Below, piece after piece: positions 35,101-45,354 of a stretch of DNA of 64,000 nt. The notes under the pieces were generated by a model, which saw only the letters and a list, made by a program, of their open reading frames with translations, was not told where the DNA came from and did no database searches. The first letter of the stretch is position 1, and the number at the start of each line of letters is the position of its first letter. Location of the stretch: positions 31,746 to 95,745 of the forward strand of contig JAVYIG010007898.1 in assembly GCA_035222895.1 (NCBI GenBank), given 5' to 3'. The stretch is from Strongylocentrotus droebachiensis (Eukaryota; Echinodermata; Echinoidea; Camarodonta; Strongylocentrotidae). Both the position numbers and the translations under genes were made by a program.

Positions 35101-38100
35101 TCTCTTTTTATATTTGTACAGGCCATCCACGCCTCCTTCAAGCCAGGGGAGGGATGCATCCTCCCCACCCCTCTGGATTTTAGGCACTAGCGATGTAAGA
35201 ACAATTGAGTTACCTCGGTAAATATGGCTTCGTTTTTTTGTGATATCGATAAAGTTGAAGTTCCCAGATGACTGAGCAATACGAAAACAATATTGGTCAG
35301 TCATCCGGGTACTGCGCTAAAGATATTGAATACACTGATTTATTGTACCACTTGAAAGCCTCATATAGATAATTATATTCTATATTCCCCAATCCAATAC
35401 TTAGCCCTATACTCTACAATCTGTTTAATAGGTCAACTTTCTATTTATGAATTTGATGTTTAATGTTTACGTTTATTTGGATTAAGGTCATTACTGTCGC
35501 ATTATCATCATTGCATTTGCTAGATTTGTTTTTATTGTTTATTTATTTAATTTATTTATTCATTAAGACATCTTTAAACAGGATAACATTGATCAGCTCG
35601 CAGGCTGTTTTACATAATGGTCCTGCATAAGGATGGAAAACACAAATACAAACTGACAATAATAGTAGTTACAAACAAAATAGCAGTTTTATACAAATGG
35701 TAAAAAACGAAAACAACACAAATAGGAAAATTAAGATTAGGGAAAACGAAAAGAGGAGAAAAAAGATAAAATAATGCAATGTGACTTTTACATTATTTAT
35801 GACATTTTACATTAGAATTATATATAACAATGAAGTTAATAAACATTTTTTAAGCCCAATGAGTTGTGAATATGGTTTATATTGCATTATAATTATAAAA
35901 GATAAATATCACATTTAGGACGCAATGTAGGTATTTGAAATTTCTAGGTAATTGGGCTAGCAATCATTATAGTTATTGCATATAATGTTGTAGTAGTGAG
36001 GAGAAACGGCAGTGAACAAATTTTAACCACTAAAGGAACATTTTTTATATTGATATTTAAAACTCTCTACTGAATTGGCATTTTGGATATCATTGGGAAG
36101 CTTATTCCAATTAACCGCTCCAGCATACTTAAAAGATTGTTTGAATAAGGTTACGTTGGGTTTGGGCAATACTACATTAAGGGAGTTTGCATTTCTTGTG
36201 TGTAGGCCATGGCGGTCGAAATACATTTCTACTTCATTTGATAAACGAGGTGGAGCAATGCCCCTTATACATTTAAACATAAGCATAGCCAGAAAATAAT
36301 CACGGCACTGATCAATAGTTTGCCAGGACAGTTTTTGTATCAATGTGTTGCCGCTTGCAAGTTCATAGTCAAAGATACCAGTTACATATCTAGCAGCTAA
36401 TTTGAGTAATTTAGTATCAAAGTCTAAGACATCTAAATTGCTATTTGAAGCTAAGTTAGTTAAATGTTTATTTATTGAATTCAATAATCACTTTATTGAT
36501 TAATTCATTAGTTAATTCATGTATTTATTCTTGTATTTATCTATCTATTCATTTATTTATTATTCATTTATTTATTTGTTTATTTATTAATTTTTGATGG
36601 TTTGGCGTCACCTGAGCCTCAGATGGAAAAATTCGAAGTTAATCACTGTGATCCTCGGGGAAATCAGCCAGTGGATGCATGCAACCAGGTCATATACCAG
36701 TAATACAAGTCTGTAATTAACTGTTCATTTTGCGTTCACTTTGGTCACCCTCAGTGACACCAGGATAGGTTTCACCGAGCAAGTTCTCAATTTTGGTCAG
36801 GCATCGCAGAGGTACATCAAAGGAGATCAATTCTTCTTTCGGGACGTCGTGTATACCTTCGTTGCTCCGTCTTTAAACTGCGACGAGGCTAATGTCTGTG
36901 TTGAGCTTAAACGTGGAAGAAATGCAGTAACAACCGATGATCGTCCTTTCCAGTTAAGCAGTGACCCAGACAGCTCTACACCGATGATTGGCTGCACTTC
37001 ACTATGTACTGGTAAGAAGTATGCCAAGCTATGGAGGCCCGGGTGGATGGGCGAATGGCAGGGAAGGGCCGCGGTGGACACAAGGCTCATCGGATTGTCT
37101 AAATACCATCAGTGCTAACATTGTTAATATGGGCATGAGCCGTTTGACCTTAGGGGAGGGCCCGGCCCCCACCCCCACTCAGTGTTTTTTTAGGGTACGC
37201 ATATGCATGTTCAGTGGCGTAGACAGGTTCGTACACCTGGGGGGGATGACTCAGGGGCGGATCTAGCTTTTTGCTAAGGGGGGGGGGTTGGCCAAAATAA
37301 TGACGATGCAGAGCATCGTCCACGAGCCGCGAAGCGGCGATCCGATTTTTTTGGGGGTGTTTATTTGAACCCCGTAAGTGATGTTTTCCTGGCATCTATT
37401 AACACAATGGAGACCATAAAAAGCAGTGCATGATAACGTCTTTTTAAATCAAGTAACAGTTAAATACACAGTTATATCCAGAGTTATCATGTGTTTGGTT
37501 AAGTTACCAGATGAGTTGAATATCTTCTCACAATATTTGCACTTGGAAGGGTTTCTCTCCAGCGTGCGTTCTTTTTTCTTTCTTTTTTTCTTTTTTTTTC
37601 TTTCTTTTTTTTCCTTTTTTTTTTGTTTGTTTTTTTGGGCCGCCCAAGGGGGGGGGGGTTAAACCCCCTAACCCCCCCCCCCCGTAGATCCGCGCCTGTT
37701 TAATCTTGTGGTTATCTTGTGGTTTCCAAACCACAAGATAACCACAAAATACTTGTAAGATTTTCTTTTTTTTACCGTCTGAATTGGCTTTCACCGTGTG
37801 AATGCGGCTAACAACAATAAACACAATTACAATAATGATGAGGATTATTATTATCATCATCATAATTATTATTATTATTAATATTATAATTGTTATCATT
37901 ATTATTATTACTATTATTATCATCATTATGACTTATTAAGTAAGCAAATATCATTCCCCAAACCTGGGGGGGTGATTGTACATGCCATTCCCCTCACCCC
38001 CCCCCCCCCCCCGTTGTCTACGCCCCTGTGCATGTTCCCTTCTTTTGAAAACACCCCCCTAAGTCCGGTGTGTAAAGTCAATACGGGCCGGATTTTTTTG

Positions 38101-41100
38101 TACTACGAGCCGGACTTTGGTGCGTGGAAAGTATCCCTTTACCGGTCATTTTGGTAACATATTTGGTATCCCCTTCACGGAGTGAGGGGGCCGGGGGAGG
38201 GAGTACTGTGATGGAGGCATGGGGTTTTTGCATTTGTTTTTCTACTTTTTTGGGGGAGGGGGCTAAAGCCCCCCAAACAGGGGCGGATCTACGAGGGGGG
38301 GGGGGGGGGGTAGGGGGTGCATGTGCATAGAAAAATGCCATCATGTGTTCAGACCCACACAGTATCCGCATCTTCATTAGGTCAAACCCCACCCCACCCC
38401 CCACCCCCCACCCCTCCCCCTTTAACAAAAAGCTCGAAAAAATCGCAACTTCGCGGCTTGTGGACGATGCTCCGCATCATCATTGGGTCACCCCCCCCCC
38501 TTAGCAAAAAGCTAGATCCACCTCCGCAGAGCCCCCCCCCCCCCCCCCCTCGTCCTCTCTCTCTCTCCCTCTCTCCCTCTCCAAAAAAAAACTTTGTTAA
38601 TTGACCCGGTAGGAAATTGCTAACGATGTCATTACTCCAACTGTGTAGGCCGTTACATGTTCCCTTGTCTGGATAAGAAAGGAAGACATTTGCACGAAGA
38701 TGTCTGGCAACGAGACCTGTGTACACAATGTACTTGCAACAACGGAGCAGCTGCGTGTTCTACAAAGGAATGCCCCGATCCTGCTTGCAACAGGCCTGTG
38801 AGACTTGAAGGCGAATGCTGTCTATCCTGCCTAAATCGTAAGATATATCCTAAAGTTTGTTAATAAACATTTTCTTCTAAGGTACACATATTATGAACAA
38901 TTGGAATATTACGCCTCCTGACTCCCAAGTACATAGCGGTGTATATAACTGTTGGCAAGAGTGGGGTGGGGGAGGGGGTAAGTTTATCGATAAATCATGA
39001 AATTGTACATATATATATATAAATATATGTATATATACCGCCTCGCTTCCTGAATATGCTTCGAGGGTTGGCGTAAAGGTTTCCACTTTCTTATGGTTAC
39101 ACGATAATACTTTTATCTTTACACAAAAGTTTCAAGAGCGGTTCCAGAAGATTATTATAAAGTGATCCGTCGCGTAGCGATCCATAGAATCACCGCTAAA
39201 TTTCGTCAAGGTTCTTCTATCTTCTGTATTAATATTATTTATTCATTTTCATTCTCTCATGCAAACTTGTTTGGCAAATATCTCAATAGTGGAAAGAGCT
39301 AAATCAACAAAAATTTCATTACAAGATGTTTAAGTCCAAATCATAACGTCGAGATTTTTTTCGAAAACGTGGTCACGTGACCTTACAGGCGCTATTTTGT
39401 TGTTTTTCATGCATGTTTTTCGACCATCATATCTCAACAACGGAATGTCGTACAGACTTCTTATGAAGACCGTTAGTTAGTGCATGAGTTGCCCTACTTT
39501 CGTTTTGTTGACGTAAACACGATGTAACGTCATCTTCATTACATAATCACCTGTCCAATATTGTAAAAAGTGAAAATGACCTTGAAAACGTTAATCTTTA
39601 TTAACTTAGTAATTGAATATAATTTTGACATCACATTTATATCACTCATATATCTTAACATGGCAAATAATCTGACAAAAAAATAAACTTCAATAATGCT
39701 TACAGTTCGAAATAGCGCCCTCTCAATTTTTCGAAAATGAAAATTTTGAATTTTTGTAAGTAACTCAATAATTATTTAGCCGATCCGTACCCTTTTTCAA
39801 ATGTAATTAGGTCAAGATATGCGCTTTCCACAAACAAAAAAGAAATTTGAGTAGGTTTATGCAAAGCGAACACTTCGCCGAAGATGGCGTTCTTTGAAAA
39901 ATACGCAAAATATGTTAAACTTGTTATTACTCTGAAACTGTTATAGCTAGCCCATGGAACTTATCAGAAACATGTTATTGATCATTAATCACAATAATAG
40001 GTGAGGCTTTCAAAAAGTAATGGCCCAAAAAACATAATTTACCTGTCCTTTCGAAGCCCCCGTCACGCATGAATGAACATGATATCTGCTTCATAATAAG
40101 GCGTTAAAAAAGATGTTGTAATGCCCTTTGCGACCGTTTTTACCGGTTTTTAGAGAAAAAAAATGTTTGATTAATATGTGGTGCTTGTGCTCCACCCCTA
40201 GACTAAGTTACACACAGGTAAGGAAAAACTACGCCATCAGTTGTACCTATGCTTTGCAGCTCGTAAAGACACCTCACACCTCAGCGGCTGTATACAAGCT
40301 GCAACACAAACAGGCTGGCTACCTTGACAGCTTCAATTAAGCATCGTGCGCGCCGCACGGTGAAACTAGCGGCTTCGTTTAATAAGTAGACCAAACTGAT
40401 GGTACGTAAAATCAGCACAGGCAGGTGGTGGGCGCAATTGAAGAAAACAAATTAACAACTGGGGTCATCTATAAATATTAATTGTCCATGTTCGCTTCTG
40501 ACAATATTTAGCTAGACGCCTTCATCCTAGAATAAAGTCTTTTAAATGATCCACGGACATTTCTTAACAGTTATTAATTATGACGAGGATCCATGTTGAA
40601 ATCCCGATGAAGAATTATTAGCTAGATTTCAAGTGCATAGATACATTCCTTAATTACAGGATATGCATGAACATTATGTGTAGTTATTTTAATTATTGTT
40701 ATCATTATTATTGTTATTATTATCAATTTCATTATTATCATCATTATAATTAATATACTTATTATCATTATCATTATAATTATTATTTCAATTGTTATTA
40801 TTTATTATTATTATTATTATTATTATTGCTGTTGTTATCGTTATTATTACTCTTCTTCTTCTTCTTCTTATTAGTATCATTATTATTATTATTATTATTA
40901 TAATTATCATTTTTATTATCATCATCATCATCGTCATAATCATCATATTTCGTTATATCTTTATAAAATTAATTAATGACTTAAATGCAGCTATTTACTC
41001 ATGCAATAAAACTTATGTTATATCTTTTAAGATTTAACTTTATTCGTTACCTTCTTTGTCGACCAAAGAATGTCCCGACAAGTCCGATGTATGGATACCA

Positions 41101-41229
41101 CTGGTGATATCAACCAGCGTTCTCGTCGGTGTAGTAATCGTCGTCCTGACCATTGTGTACTTGCGTCGTCGGAAGAAATTCGAAACACCGACTGATCGTG
41201 ATGCCCACCAGATGGTTTCGACAGAATAA
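24566..41229 (+). CDS. Gene B: membrane-anchored two-VWC protein with unknown domain
   Basis: Six exons (24566-24647, 30713-30931, 31710-31893, 36755-37011, 38649-38837, 41069-41229) join in frame to 363 residues. The order is signal peptide (1-27), VWC 1 (about 45-100, ten cysteines), unknown strand-rich domain (about 101-247, four cysteines), VWC 2 (about 250-310, ten cysteines), transmembrane helix WIPLVISTSVLVGVVIVVL, RRRKK stop-transfer and a short tail ending QMVSTE. Three N-glycosylation sequons (NST, NVT, NTT) lie outside. It predicts a type I cell-surface protein; the ligand is unknown. It is the only complete membrane form in the window. Introns hold many transposons and span 16.7 kb in all. 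Confidence 0.85.
24766..24835 (+). repeat. tRNA-like intron element, copy in B
   Basis: TGACTAAGTGGTAGAGCAGT and GGTTCGAAGCC boxes lie at the same place in intron 1 as in A and D. The anticodon-arm half is shortened. Confidence 0.55.
24836..25517. other. Intron 1 of B, part 1
   Basis: It shares ACTTACTTACAAGCATACACATG with A and C. A CACCCCGGCCAATTACC stretch with ACAATTACCCCC-type short repeats and poly-C/poly-G runs follows (also near 62640-62760 in D). No gene is seen. Confidence 0.5.
25518..25704. mobile_element. TTAA-flanked MITE family 2, reverse orientation
   Basis: TTAA lies at 25514-25517 and 25705-25708. It reads AGGAGGGATTAGAC to AGTAGTGTAGTGGGCC, the reverse of the copy at 60152-60338. 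Confidence 0.85.
25980..26180. repeat. GA-rich and TA microsatellites
   Basis: An AGAGAG tract (26030-26095) is followed by a C run, an A run and a TA repeat (26140-26176). The reverse-strand 68-codon frame here is low complexity. Confidence 0.8.
26800..27190. repeat. GC-rich insert in intron 1 of B
   Basis: It is richer in CG than its surroundings and contains GCGTTAAGCAGAAGGGCGTAAG and the roughly inverse CGCTAACGCCCTTCTGCC about 210 bp apart. Gene C lacks it at the matching place near 49690. It may be an unclassified foldback element. Confidence 0.45.
27340..27860. repeat. Insert with three ~100-bp internal repeats
   Basis: Units containing GATGCTCATCTGA and TGCCTAAAAC..GAG..GGGGCTC recur near 27480, 27590 and 27690, between poly-C runs. 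The same intron in C (near 49905) lacks it. It probably is a non-autonomous DNA element; the ends were not resolved. Confidence 0.5.
27870..29156. other. Intron 1 of B, part 2, shared with C
   Basis: AT-rich intron sequence matching C 49950-51060, for example CTTTTCTCCGATTTAATTTC and TCTCTCAAGTGAATG. A stub of a family 1 MITE end (GTTAAAGGTACTGTATCTCA) lies near 28684. No gene is seen. Confidence 0.5.
29157..29321. repeat. Near-perfect hairpin, arms about 70 bp
   Basis: The left arm from AGTATTAATGACTGCTTT is mirrored by AAAGCAGTCATTAATACT on the right. Both contain ATAGTTGTTTTTATACGCTC or its reverse, around a central CCGAGGCGTGCCGAGG. It sits in intron 1 of B and gene C lacks it. It probably is a foldback MITE or the end of a larger element running to about 29930. 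Confidence 0.75.
29378..29470 (-). repeat. tRNA-like (Leu-like) element
   Basis: On the reverse strand an A-box-like TGGCCGAGAGG and a B-box-like AGTTCGAATCT are spaced as in a class II tRNA with a CTTTAGA anticodon loop. The anticodon stem pairs poorly, and a T run sits just past its end. It is likely a tRNA pseudogene or SINE head rather than a working tRNA. Confidence 0.35.
29950..30300 (+). mobile_element. LINE 3'-tail-like fragment in intron 1 of B
   Basis: AGGCTATAAGCTTCTCAGTAGACCC and a tail with ATTTGTCATAAACTTGTAT resemble the LINE tail at 59558-59934. The same fragment lies in intron 1 of C (51455-51780), so it predates the duplication. It is non-coding. Confidence 0.5.
30713..30931 (+). 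CDS. Gene B exon 2, VWC 1
   Basis: 219 nt, phase 1-1, after ATTTTATTTTAG. It reads LPCVYRGQPYLHSEVWDTDE with ten cysteines ending GGCCFICPY and a GTAAGT donor. A poly-C stretch follows the donor by about 20 nt, as in the other genes. Confidence 0.9.
31710..31893 (+). CDS. Gene B exon 3, unknown domain part 1
   Basis: 184 nt, phase 1 to 2. It reads VTVRKVKPTIQTKRNVTT to YLWELSAWIAPVNTTH with two sequons. CACAG|GTATGT donor. Confidence 0.9.
31894..33119. other. Intron 3 of B, first part
   Basis: After sequence shared with A and C, a hairpin-type element at about 32255-32400 (ATATTGGATGGCTTTGATTG and inverse) and a CA/CG microsatellite (32510-32640) follow. Then GGGGCGTAAATCCG and CAGGAGCGTCGCTAGACC patches next to poly-G runs look like ends of hAT-type MITEs. 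No gene is seen. Confidence 0.5.
33225..33840. repeat. Minisatellite, about six units of ~110 bp
   Basis: Each unit holds GCGAAGCGCG(G/A)AAG, a TTATTAGAGAAAG-type segment, GACGATT, GTACCGTTCTCGACT and CTTGTCTGAATTCAG. Units begin near 33225, 33340, 33460, 33555, 33645 and 33755. Divergence is clear, so the array is not recent. Confidence 0.8.
33841..35530. other. Intron 3 of B, middle part; nothing recognised
   Basis: Mixed unique sequence with CG-containing patches and long G runs (34810, 34670). Open frames of 60-80 codons on both strands overlap homopolymer runs and carry no recognisable domain. Confidence 0.4.
35530..36484 (-). mobile_element. LINE 3' end with ORF2 C-terminus
   Basis: On the reverse strand a 153-codon open frame (36484-36023) reads SWQTIDQCRDYFLAMLMFKC, then ends with GAVNWNKLPNDIQNA, the usual C-terminal segment of CR1/Rex/jockey-type LINE proteins. 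The 3' tail with ATTTA-rich repeats runs to about 35530. The reverse-transcriptase core is missing. The open frame suggests a fairly recent insertion in intron 3 of gene B. Confidence 0.8.
36755..37011 (+). CDS. Gene B exon 4, unknown domain part 2
   Basis: 257 nt, phase 2 to 1, after CACCCTCAG. Landmarks are TEQVLNFGQASQ, DQFFFRDVVY, NCDEANVCVELKRG, GCTSLCT. Donor CTG|GTAAGA. In B the codon that is TAG in A and C just after the donor is TAT, so read-through would not stop at once. Confidence 0.9.
37212..38028. mobile_element. hAT-like MITE with perfect 8-bp duplication
   Basis: TGCATGTT flanks it at 37204-37211 and 38029-38036. The ends are CAGTGGCGTAGACAGG and the reverse of CAGGGGCGTAGACAACGG. 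These features fit the hAT superfamily. A second element is nested inside. The A and C introns at this place lack it. Confidence 0.85.
37252..37698. mobile_element. Nested MITE with CAGGGGCGGATCTA ends
   Basis: The ends are CAGGGGCGGATCTAG and the reverse of CAGGCGCGGATCTACGG. It contains AGCATCGTCCACGAGCCGCG and poly-T, poly-G and poly-C runs. A related element lies at 38279-38530. Target duplication is not clear. Confidence 0.65.
38279..38530. mobile_element. MITE related to 37252-37698
   Basis: CAGGGGCGGATCTACGAGG at the left and AGCTAGATCCACCTCCG at the right. It includes GCGGCTTGTGGACGATGCTC, the inverse of a segment in the other element. It lies in intron 4 of gene B, 120 bp before exon 5. 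Confidence 0.6.
38649..38837 (+). CDS. Gene B exon 5, VWC 2
   Basis: 189 nt, phase 1-1, after CCAACTGTGTAG. It reads RYMFPCLDKKGRHLHEDVWQ with ten cysteines ending EGECCLSCLN. It is clearly diverged from VWC 1, so the two domains are old. Copies of this exon are absent from the A and C loci. Confidence 0.85.
38838..41068. other. Intron 5 of B
   Basis: A TA microsatellite (39008-39040) is followed at 39150-40060 by a segment whose opening (TTTCGTCAAGG, ATATCTCAATAGTGG, CAGGCGCTATTTTG) resembles the Helentron-like element at 15235, so it may be a distant relative. A long ATT/ATC microsatellite lies at 40690-40960. No gene is seen. Confidence 0.45.
41069..41229 (+). CDS. Gene B exon 6, transmembrane helix and tail
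   Basis: It joins in phase 1 after GACCAAAG and reads CPDKSDVWIPLV, the membrane helix, LRRRKKFETPTDRDAHQMVS and TE, then TAA at 41227-41229. Possible polyadenylation signals AATAAA are at 41350-41355 and 41417-41422. Confidence 0.85.
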
Positions 41230-43200
41230 TTTTGTAATGAATTCCTTAACAGAGAACTTCATGTTTCTATGTTCTGTATTTCTTTGAGCAAAAAATTGTA
41301 TTTAAGACCTACCATCTCGGCAAAATAGACCAGTTCGTAGTTGACACATAATAAAAATGACCCCGAATATCCACAGATCTTTTACCAAAAGAGTCATTCC
41401 ACTTCGCGCATTTCATAATAAACACCGCCGAAGTAAACAAAAATGTACTTCATGAATACCTTCTGTTTGCTGTCTTGAGAAAAAGAATTACAACAGTGTT
41501 TCATAGCATTTACCGTTGGTGCATAAATTAATGATTAATACAAAACTTGCATCAATTTGTTGTACAATTTTGGTACAAATTATATTTGTCTCCCAATGCG
41601 CATAATATACCTACTAACTGTATTATTGCTCACGAAATTCTTTCTTCAAAGTCGTGATATATATCAATAAGGAGTAAAAAATAAATCCTGTCAACATATT
41701 GTATTTATTTAAACTCACATTTGGTCATTCAAATCGATCAGAAGGGCCGGTGATGGCTTCAGAGAGCACCGGGTACACGTGCCCCTCCCCCTCCCCAAGT
41801 AAATATAGAAAACAAATAGAAGAGTCATGGGCCGATAACTGTTTTGTATGTGTGCTTGTAAGAGGCTTTTTAGATTGCAGCCCCCTCCCCCTCTGTGAGA
41901 AAATCTTGACTCCGCCACAGAGGACCAGAACTCCAGATATGCCTATCGAGGTCCTTATTGGCAAGCTATTGATGGTAAACTCGATGTTTATCTCTCTTGA
42001 ATTCATGAGATTTGCTGAGACTTGTTATTATGGACAAACCCATTTAAACTACGATGGCTGAGACTTCCACGATATCAGATTCAGGTAATTTCTATGTCCA
42101 CCATCTTTTTTAAATGTGTGACAATAAAACGACGTGTTACGTAATCCGAACTCGATTTCTATGGGTAAGGTATTATAATTGCCCCCTGGTTGGTTTTCCG
42201 AAATTAGCTACGATCGGGTCCTAAATGTGATGTTCCCAAACATATTCCTCACTTATATCATCATATTTAAGTTTGATATCGATATCAACTTTAATACATG
42301 CATATAGGCCTATCCGTCTTGCGCATGCGTTGTTTACGTCTGAAGAAGTGTAAAAACAAATACTAAAAGTAGAAGAAAAATTATTTCCTTTTTATCCCTC
42401 AAATTTGTTTTAACAACGTTCAAAAAAATTAATAGTTGGTAGCTTATATTTAGGTTTCGTCGTATGGATGTAGGATGTTTCTTTCCTTGGGACCTAGTGA
42501 CGAGTAATTCCATTAACTTGGAATTAATAATGAATGAAATTAAATATTCGGAATACAATCGTCATATATTATTTGTTGCTATGTCGGGCAAACTTGGGGC
42601 AAATTTTCGAGTTTTAAAGAACAACCTTTGATTGAAAATATGCACAAAATGTGAATATAATACATTGATGAAGGACTTCGCATCGTACGTCACGTTATCA
42701 AAAAAAGGGAGATGCCCATGTCGTGCTGAGAAACTTTGCATTATGCTAAGTTTATACTTCACTCATACACTTTGGTTGGGAATCTTGTAGATTAGTAGGC
42801 AAGAATACAATAAATATCTCAGAATACCTTAAGTTATTTCCCGGGGATAGGTTTCCTTTAACCATTAAAGCTTCCTGCTTTAACGTAGTACCTATGTTTA
42901 TTTTTATTTATTTTCTTCAAATTTCCAAAGACAGTTCTTTTCACTGTAAAAAGCCTGCTTTAATTTTCTGTTAATCGATTTTTAAAGAGACCTATATTGT
43001 AATGTACAATAAAAGATGTTCAAATGGTAAATTTATTATATAATATTTCACGATATAAAACTAGGAAGATATGAGAAGTGCACAATATTCCTTAGGAGAT
43101 ATTGGAGTTTAAATGACTTGTTATATCAATCTTTTGAATATCTTTCAACAAATTATATTTGTATTGCAAAAATCATATCCTTGAGGTGTGTAGGTATTTG
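41230..43200. other. 3' UTR and 3' flank of gene B, duplicated block
   Basis: It corresponds to 13411-15234 after A and 58066-59460 after C. It contains the AACTCCAGATATGCCTATCG and TTTCGTCGTATGGATGTAGG stretches. The 120-codon open frame at 41699 is not open in the copies and is treated as chance. Confidence 0.6.
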
Positions 43201-43299
43201 TGTAGTTTTATCTATACCAGTATCGCCTTTATTTTAACCAAGATAAATCTATTTCATCAAAATTACGTTTTATATTAATGTAAAGCATTATGACATATC

Positions 43300-45150
43300 G
43301 GAATAAAACGACAGAGAGATGGGGTTATTGACAGAGATTTCGCAAGAGATTAAGAGTTTTTGTTTGACTCGTAGGAAGAGGAGGACGATTAGTGAGCATT
43401 AGAGAGGGTGAAAGATTGGTGATTAATAAAGAAGAAAGACGTAGGAAGTCAAAATGAAAGCAAATTATGACCTGAGAGATTTTAGATCTTAGATTTCAGA
43501 TTTTTATTTGGAATCCAACCTTTAGTTTTAGTTGCGATAAATAAATAATGAGAATAGATGAAGAGAATTGGAAAGAGGATGGAGAGATTTTGTGGGTGAG
43601 AGAGTTCGTGAAAAAGAGGAAAGGAAAGAAAAGATCGGAGAAGAATGGATGAGACATAACAAGAACGTCGAAGAGAAATTTCGTCATTTATGAAAACGAG
43701 GAATACTTATTTTTCCTTCAATATAGGAACATACACCTGCTCCAAAAAGCACAGAAAAATCCAAAGAACGAGGTACCCATTTCCTTGGTTTATTGATTTA
43801 TTTCCAAATAATAGAACAACGTTAAAGGTATTTTCGTGTGCAATTATTGTAGATTTAGCGCCCTTTATCGTCCGCTGGAAATGAACATAGACTGTTTGTA
43901 AGATAATATAATACATGTAACTTCAAATGTTACGCTCATGGACTGAAACAACAACAACAACATGATACGTTACTAGTGAATAAACATGTAAAGCTCAAAA
44001 CGATCGCAAAAACTTTCAAAATCCTAACTCTGGCAATTTCAATAGCCTTATATATGTGCAGAATACTGAACAGTTCAAACGTCACAGTGACATTATTAAA
44101 TAATCCAAACAAAATTATATATGCAAAACAATAAATGTAGTGAAATTGTCCATTTTAAGCTTTAAGCTGATTTCAAACCCCTCATTTCTGTCTGTGGATA
44201 TCCGCTTATATTGAAATATCTGAATAAAATGAACGGGGATGAGGTAGATGAAAAATAATTAATAAGCAATTTAAAAGAGAGGGGCAAAGATTGGTGCTTA
44301 TGTACGAGAAGCAATAGGAGCAAAATATGACCTGCAAGATTTGAGATCTTAGATTTAGGATTTTTATTTAAAATCTAACATTAATTTTTGGTTGCACTAA
44401 AGATCTTACCAATAGATGAAGAGAATTCGGAAAGAGATTCGAAGGATTTATTGGTGAGAGAGTTGGTGAAATAGAGGGAAGGAAAGAAGAAATCGGAGAA
44501 AAATGGATGAGATATAGAAAGCACAATAAAGAGAATTGTTTTCATTTGTGTAAACAAGGAATACTTCAGGTTAAACCAACAATAGAAGAAAACTTGTAAA
44601 AACATGAGAAAATCATTCTTCCTCAAAATAGGAACATACACCTGCTCCAAAAACCACAAGAACATCCGGACAACGAAATACCCATTTCAATAGTCTTTCG
44701 TGCCAAATTTCGAAACTTTCAAACAGAGCAATGACATTATTACATAATCAGGAATTATTTTCTAAATCCTACATCATTGTATTCCCCTTTTCATTTGGTA
44801 CAATATAATTTTACATGGTAAGAAAAACAACAGGCTGTTTTGTTAAATGACTTTCATAGTTCAAGGTCAGCGCATTGGCTCAAATGTGACACGTTTTATA
44901 ATGTTGTTTTCCACTTAATTGATTGGTAAATACTTGTAGTTACCGTGGTCACTTTGGCCTTGCACATCATTAACATCAGGCTTTAAAAAAAACAAATCAT
45001 CACGTATCATTCCTACATTTATTTCTTTATGCAAAACGGGGAAATGTACGCAGCTTCTTTGTACAAATGAAACATTGGTTTAGCCGAAGCTAGATAGTCA
45101 GGGAGAGTTCCGAAAAAATCTTCAGTTAATGTAAAATATTCAAACTTCAC
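43300..45150. repeat. Intergenic block P, two tandem copies before gene C
   Basis: It matches 16775-18410 and 2305-3560. The site of the palindromic MITE in the 18.4-kb copy is empty here (AAGATCTTACCAATAGATG at 44395-44415). Confidence 0.7.
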
Positions 45151-45354
45151 CGTTAAACACGGAAACAAAAGAGACAATTGTGTTGATGATGTTAAGGATA
45201 ATAGAGCACCTGATTAAAAAAGAATTAAAAGCCGCTGGTAAAGTTGATTAACGAAATTGTACCCATTCTGAAACATAATGATACGTGTTGCAGCCATTAG
45301 GCTGAAGTGTACATTAAAAGATTAAAAACCTGCATATGAAACCCATAATATAAT

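Noticed and set aside
36827-37090. Reverse-strand frames opposite exon 4 (also at 12687, 54270, 57600)
   Set aside because: They are shadows of the real + strand exons and track their conservation.
37528-37926. 132-codon reverse-strand frame
   Set aside because: It runs through ATC/ATT microsatellite, poly-T and poly-C in nested MITEs; composition is low complexity.
41699-42061. 120-codon frame in the 3' flank of gene B
   Set aside because: The related flanks after A and C differ by shifts and stops; it contains an old MITE with poly-C.
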